This document shows positions 61,806 to 64,000 of a stretch of 64,000 bases of DNA, one piece after another. This DNA is from PNON01 sp963757065 (GTDB taxonomy: Bacteria; Chloroflexota; Anaerolineae; Anaerolineales; Anaerolineaceae): contig CAVWQC010000007.1 of NCBI GenBank assembly GCA_963757065.1, positions 806,001 to 870,000 of the forward strand, in the 5' to 3' direction. Every line of letters begins with the position of its first letter. Position 1 is the stretch's first letter. The notes under the pieces were generated by a model. The model had not been told where the DNA came from. It saw nothing but the letters and a program-made list of their open reading frames with translations, and did not search any database. Position numbers and translations under genes: made by a program.

Positions 61806-62832
61806 TGGTAAATCAATGAACAGGATGGATCGATCCATGAATGTTGATGTAAAGAGTAACCCGAATTTGGTTGAAGTAAAAAACCTGGTCAAGTATTATC
61901 CAGTCCTGGGAGGTGTCTTTAAACGGGTCGTGGCTCATGTAAAAGCCGTGGATGGAGTTTCTTTCGATATTAAGCAGGGAGAGACACTGGGACTGGTGGG
62001 TGAATCAGGGTGCGGAAAATCCACCGTCGGGCATACCATCATCCGTTTGTTGGAAAAGACCAGTGGAACAGTTGATTTTAATGGTGTGGATATATTTTCC
62101 CTTAAAGGGGAAGAGCTGAAACAGATGCGAAAGAATATGCAGATCGTATTCCAGGATCCATACGGGTCGCTGGATCCGCGTCTGCCGATCGGTGATTCGA
62201 TCGCTGAAGGATTAAAGATCCATCGCATCGGTACGAACCAGGAACAATTCGAGATGGTATTATCCATTATGAGTAAGGTGGGCCTGGAAGATTACCATGC
62301 AGTCCGGTATCCGCACGAGTTTTCAGGCGGTCAAAGGCAGCGCATAGGTATCGCCCGGGCACTGATTTTGAATCCGAAATTCCTCGTTCTCGATGAACCG
62401 GTGTCTGCTCTGGATGTATCCGTCCAGGCGCAGGTGTTGAATCTGCTAAAGCAGCTTCAAAAGGATATGGGACTGACTTATCTATTCGTTGCCCATAATC
62501 TGGGTGTGGTGGAGCATATCTCCGACCGGGTGGCGGTGATGTACCTGGGCAAGATCGTGGAGATCACCTCACGGGAGCAGTTGTTTTTGAAACCTCTGCA
62601 CCCGTATACCCAGGCATTGATGTCTGCCATCCCGGTGCCAAACCCCAAATTAAAGAAGCAGCGTACGATCCTGTCGGGGGATGTTCCCAGCCCGCTCAAC
62701 CCGCCATCCGGCTGCCGTTTTCATCCGCGCTGCCCGATCGCCAAAGCAGACTGCTCAGTCAACGAACCCGAGTTGAGGGAATTATTACCAGGTCACCAGG
62801 TGTCCTGCCATTATGCGGAACAATTCAAGTAG
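61795..62832 (+). CDS. Oligopeptide-type ABC ATP-binding protein, DppF family
   Basis: About 345 residues. Walker A GESGCGKSTVGH, IVFQDPYGSLDPR, FSGGQRQRIGIARAL, FLVLDEPVSALDVSVQAQ and FVAHNLGV. CRFHPRCPIAKADC gives the C-terminal Cys set. The start is uncertain: ATG 61795 overlaps the DppD stop by 11 nt; 61825 and 61837 are alternatives. Last gene of the importer operon. Confidence 0.92.
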   Translation: MASNGKSMNRMDRSMNVDVKSNPNLVEVKNLVKYYPVLGGVFKRVVAHVKAVDGVSFDIKQGETLGLVGESGCGKSTVGHTIIRLLEKTSGTVDFNGVDIFSLKGEELKQMRKNMQIVFQDPYGSLDPRLPIGDSIAEGLKIHRIGTNQEQFEMVLSIMSKVGLEDYHAVRYPHEFSGGQRQRIGIARALILNPKFLVLDEPVSALDVSVQAQVLNLLKQLQKDMGLTYLFVAHNLGVVEHISDRVAVMYLGKIVEITSREQLFLKPLHPYTQALMSAIPVPNPKLKKQRTILSGDVPSPLNPPSGCRFHPRCPIAKADCSVNEPELRELLPGHQVSCHYAEQFK

Positions 62833-62848
62833 ATTGAACGATCAATCT

Positions 62849-62875
62849 CTCCCCGGCAACGGGGAGTTTCTTTTT
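62849..62875 (+). terminator. Terminator of the oligopeptide-type ABC operon
   Basis: CTCCCCG-GCAA-CGGGGAG followed by TTTCTTTTT, 16 nt after the DppF stop. The remaining sequence to 63173 shows no recognisable feature. Confidence 0.9.
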
Positions 62876-63173
62876 AATCTATTCTTACGTTGTAATCATC
62901 CATGTGGAATATATCAAAAATCAGCTATAGAAGGATGGGATAGTTATTATGTTTTTATAGCTTGATCATATGTATCATTTAGCTCAATATTTCAATCCCA
63001 TTCTTGAGCAGATACTGAAACAGCCCTATACAGAAGCTATACTAAAGGATTACAAGCGGGATACCATTGAACAAGATAGTCATTGACTTGGGAAATATTA
63101 TAAGAATACGATTTGTAAAGTTACCCAAGCATGCTTTAAAGACTATTACTTTAAAATATTTAAAGAAGGAATT

Positions 63174-63773
63174 ATGAAGAATACAAACCGTCAGGCAAAG
63201 CGTGAAGCCTTAAAGAAACAACAATTACAACGCAGAATATTGACCATTGGTGGAATTAGCCTGGCAGTCATTGCAGTTATTGTGATCATTGTGCTTGCCG
63301 TAAACAAATCCCCTAGTTCCACCGGGCTTCTTGGAGAAGAGGTTTTAATTCAATCTGCTGACCATGTTTCTGAAGATACGCAACCCGGTCCGTATAATTC
63401 AAACCCTCCTGCTGGTGGTAATCATTTTGAGGAAGATTTCTCAGCCAAGTTTTACCAGGAATCTGATTTGGCTACTCTTCCCAGGTATCCAGAGGGTTAC
63501 CTGGTTCACAGCCTGGAACATGGATATGTGATCTTCTGGTACAACTGTCAGGTTCCCAACACAGATTGCACAGCATTGAAACAGACCATTCAAAAGGCGA
63601 TGGATGAAACGGGAGGCACCAAATTAATTGCCTTCCCCTGGGCGGATATGAATATTCCCCTGGCAATGACTTCGTGGGGACGTATTCTCAAGTTTGACAA
63701 ACCCGATCCAGTACTGATGAAGCAGTTCGTTGAGAGAAACCGGTATCAGGCGCCAGAGCCAAATGCACCTTAA
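63174..63773 (+). CDS. DUF3105 membrane-anchored protein
   Basis: 199 residues. A basic N-terminus (KREALKKQQLQRR) precedes one membrane helix (LTIGGISLAVIAVIVIIVLAV), so the main domain is outside the membrane. GPYNSNPPAGGNHF and LVHSLEHGYVIFWYNC are the DUF3105 hallmarks (His residues likely bind metal). Function of the family is unknown. ATG has AAGGA upstream. Confidence 0.87.
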   Translation: MKNTNRQAKREALKKQQLQRRILTIGGISLAVIAVIVIIVLAVNKSPSSTGLLGEEVLIQSADHVSEDTQPGPYNSNPPAGGNHFEEDFSAKFYQESDLATLPRYPEGYLVHSLEHGYVIFWYNCQVPNTDCTALKQTIQKAMDETGGTKLIAFPWADMNIPLAMTSWGRILKFDKPDPVLMKQFVERNRYQAPEPNAP

Positions 63774-63777
63774 TTGA

Positions 63778-64000
63778 TCATTTTAGGAAAATAAGCTTTA
63801 CCAGTACCAGTGCCCCGAAGAATAACATGGTTAGACCAAGTCCAGACCAGATCTGGCTGGATGTATGCTGATCTTCAATTTCCAGGTTCGGCATCAGCCC
63901 TTTTAATTCCCAGAGGGGACCGCCAAACCAGGTGAAGATGATACCGCCCAATAAACCGCCAAGATGGCCCCAGTTATCGATGCCGGGAGACAGCCCCAAA
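63778..64000 (-). CDS. Rhomboid-family intramembrane protease, C-terminal part (partial)
   Basis: Only the last 74 residues lie in the window. DNWGHLGGLLGGIIFTWFGGPLW contains the catalytic-His helix (GHLGGLLGG) of rhomboid proteases, followed by a soluble spacer and one more helix (LTMLFFGALVLVKLIF). The gene begins beyond the right edge. Confidence 0.82.
   Translation of the reverse strand, partial: LGLSPGIDNWGHLGGLLGGIIFTWFGGPLWELKGLMPNLEIEDQHTSSQIWSGLGLTMLFFGALVLVKLIFLK

Noticed and set aside
62876..63173. A small gene in the gap before the DUF3105 gene
   Set aside because: Short frames only, no ribosome site, no recognisable motif.

Overview
The window looks like a chromosomal segment of a Chloroflexota bacterium, most likely an Anaerolineae-type anaerobic sugar fermenter. 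The clues are many carbohydrate ABC systems with lipoprotein binding proteins, one with a long Ala-Pro linker, a cupin-type glucose-6-phosphate isomerase, a circularly permuted family-5 binding protein of a kind I recall from Anaerolineae, and several sugar-isomerase/dehydrogenase clusters. The lineage is inferred from family content, not from a marker gene. A selenocysteine tRNA shows that the organism uses selenocysteine.

Layout. 1-6.6 kb (+): the end of a sugar ABC permease, a second YjfF-like permease, two small envelope proteins, then an L-arabinose operon in the order kinase, 4-epimerase, isomerase (araB, araD, araA). 6.9-9.1 kb: an EamA exporter and an MFS transporter. 9.4-21.1 kb (-): a roughly ten-gene sugar operon read from a ROK regulator through a TIM-barrel epimerase, an RbsA-type ATPase, two permeases, a binding protein, two more epimerases and a Gfo/Idh oxidoreductase to a PfkB kinase. 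21.4-25.0 kb (-): a fucose-isomerase-like protein, a Gfo/Idh oxidoreductase and another epimerase. These are divergent from 25.3-40.7 kb (+), a GntR-controlled run of about sixteen catabolic genes: two FGGY kinases, Gfo/Idh, two zinc dehydrogenases, a phosphotriesterase-like lactonase, cupin GPI, 2-hydroxyacid dehydrogenase, KDPG aldolase, a shikimate-dehydrogenase-like enzyme, a C_GCAxxG_C_C protein, DeoC, an epimerase, a VOC protein and an Fe-S/flavin oxidoreductase. 40.8-45.7 kb: an arsenic-type island with arsR-ACR3, a broken radical SAM/SPASM gene, an ArsP-like permease, a thioredoxin-like protein and a second arsR, tied together by three copies of one operator. 45.8-48.8 kb: a sulfatase lipoprotein and a lactate-permease-family transporter. 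48.9-51.3 kb: tRNA-Phe, tRNA-Gly, tRNA-Cys, a D-Ala-D-Ala-ligase-like gene and tRNA-Sec. 51.3-56.6 kb: a site-2 protease, a binding protein, RNase HI, PAP2, a nucleotidyltransferase and a quinate-dehydrogenase-like gene. 56.9-62.8 kb (+): a complete oligopeptide-type ABC importer with the permuted binding protein. The window ends with a DUF3105 protein and a truncated rhomboid protease.

Sequence quality matters here. About thirty reading frames are interrupted, and every interruption I traced can be repaired by removing single extra bases; none needs an added base. That one-sided pattern points to insertion errors in the assembly rather than gene decay, so broken genes are reported at the full extent of the inferred intact gene. 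The main points of interest are the permuted binding protein, a shared distant Shine-Dalgarno leader in front of two binding-protein genes, the arsenic operator set with near-leaderless arsR genes, the GntR operator pair, and the large uncharacterised sugar-acid catabolic cluster.
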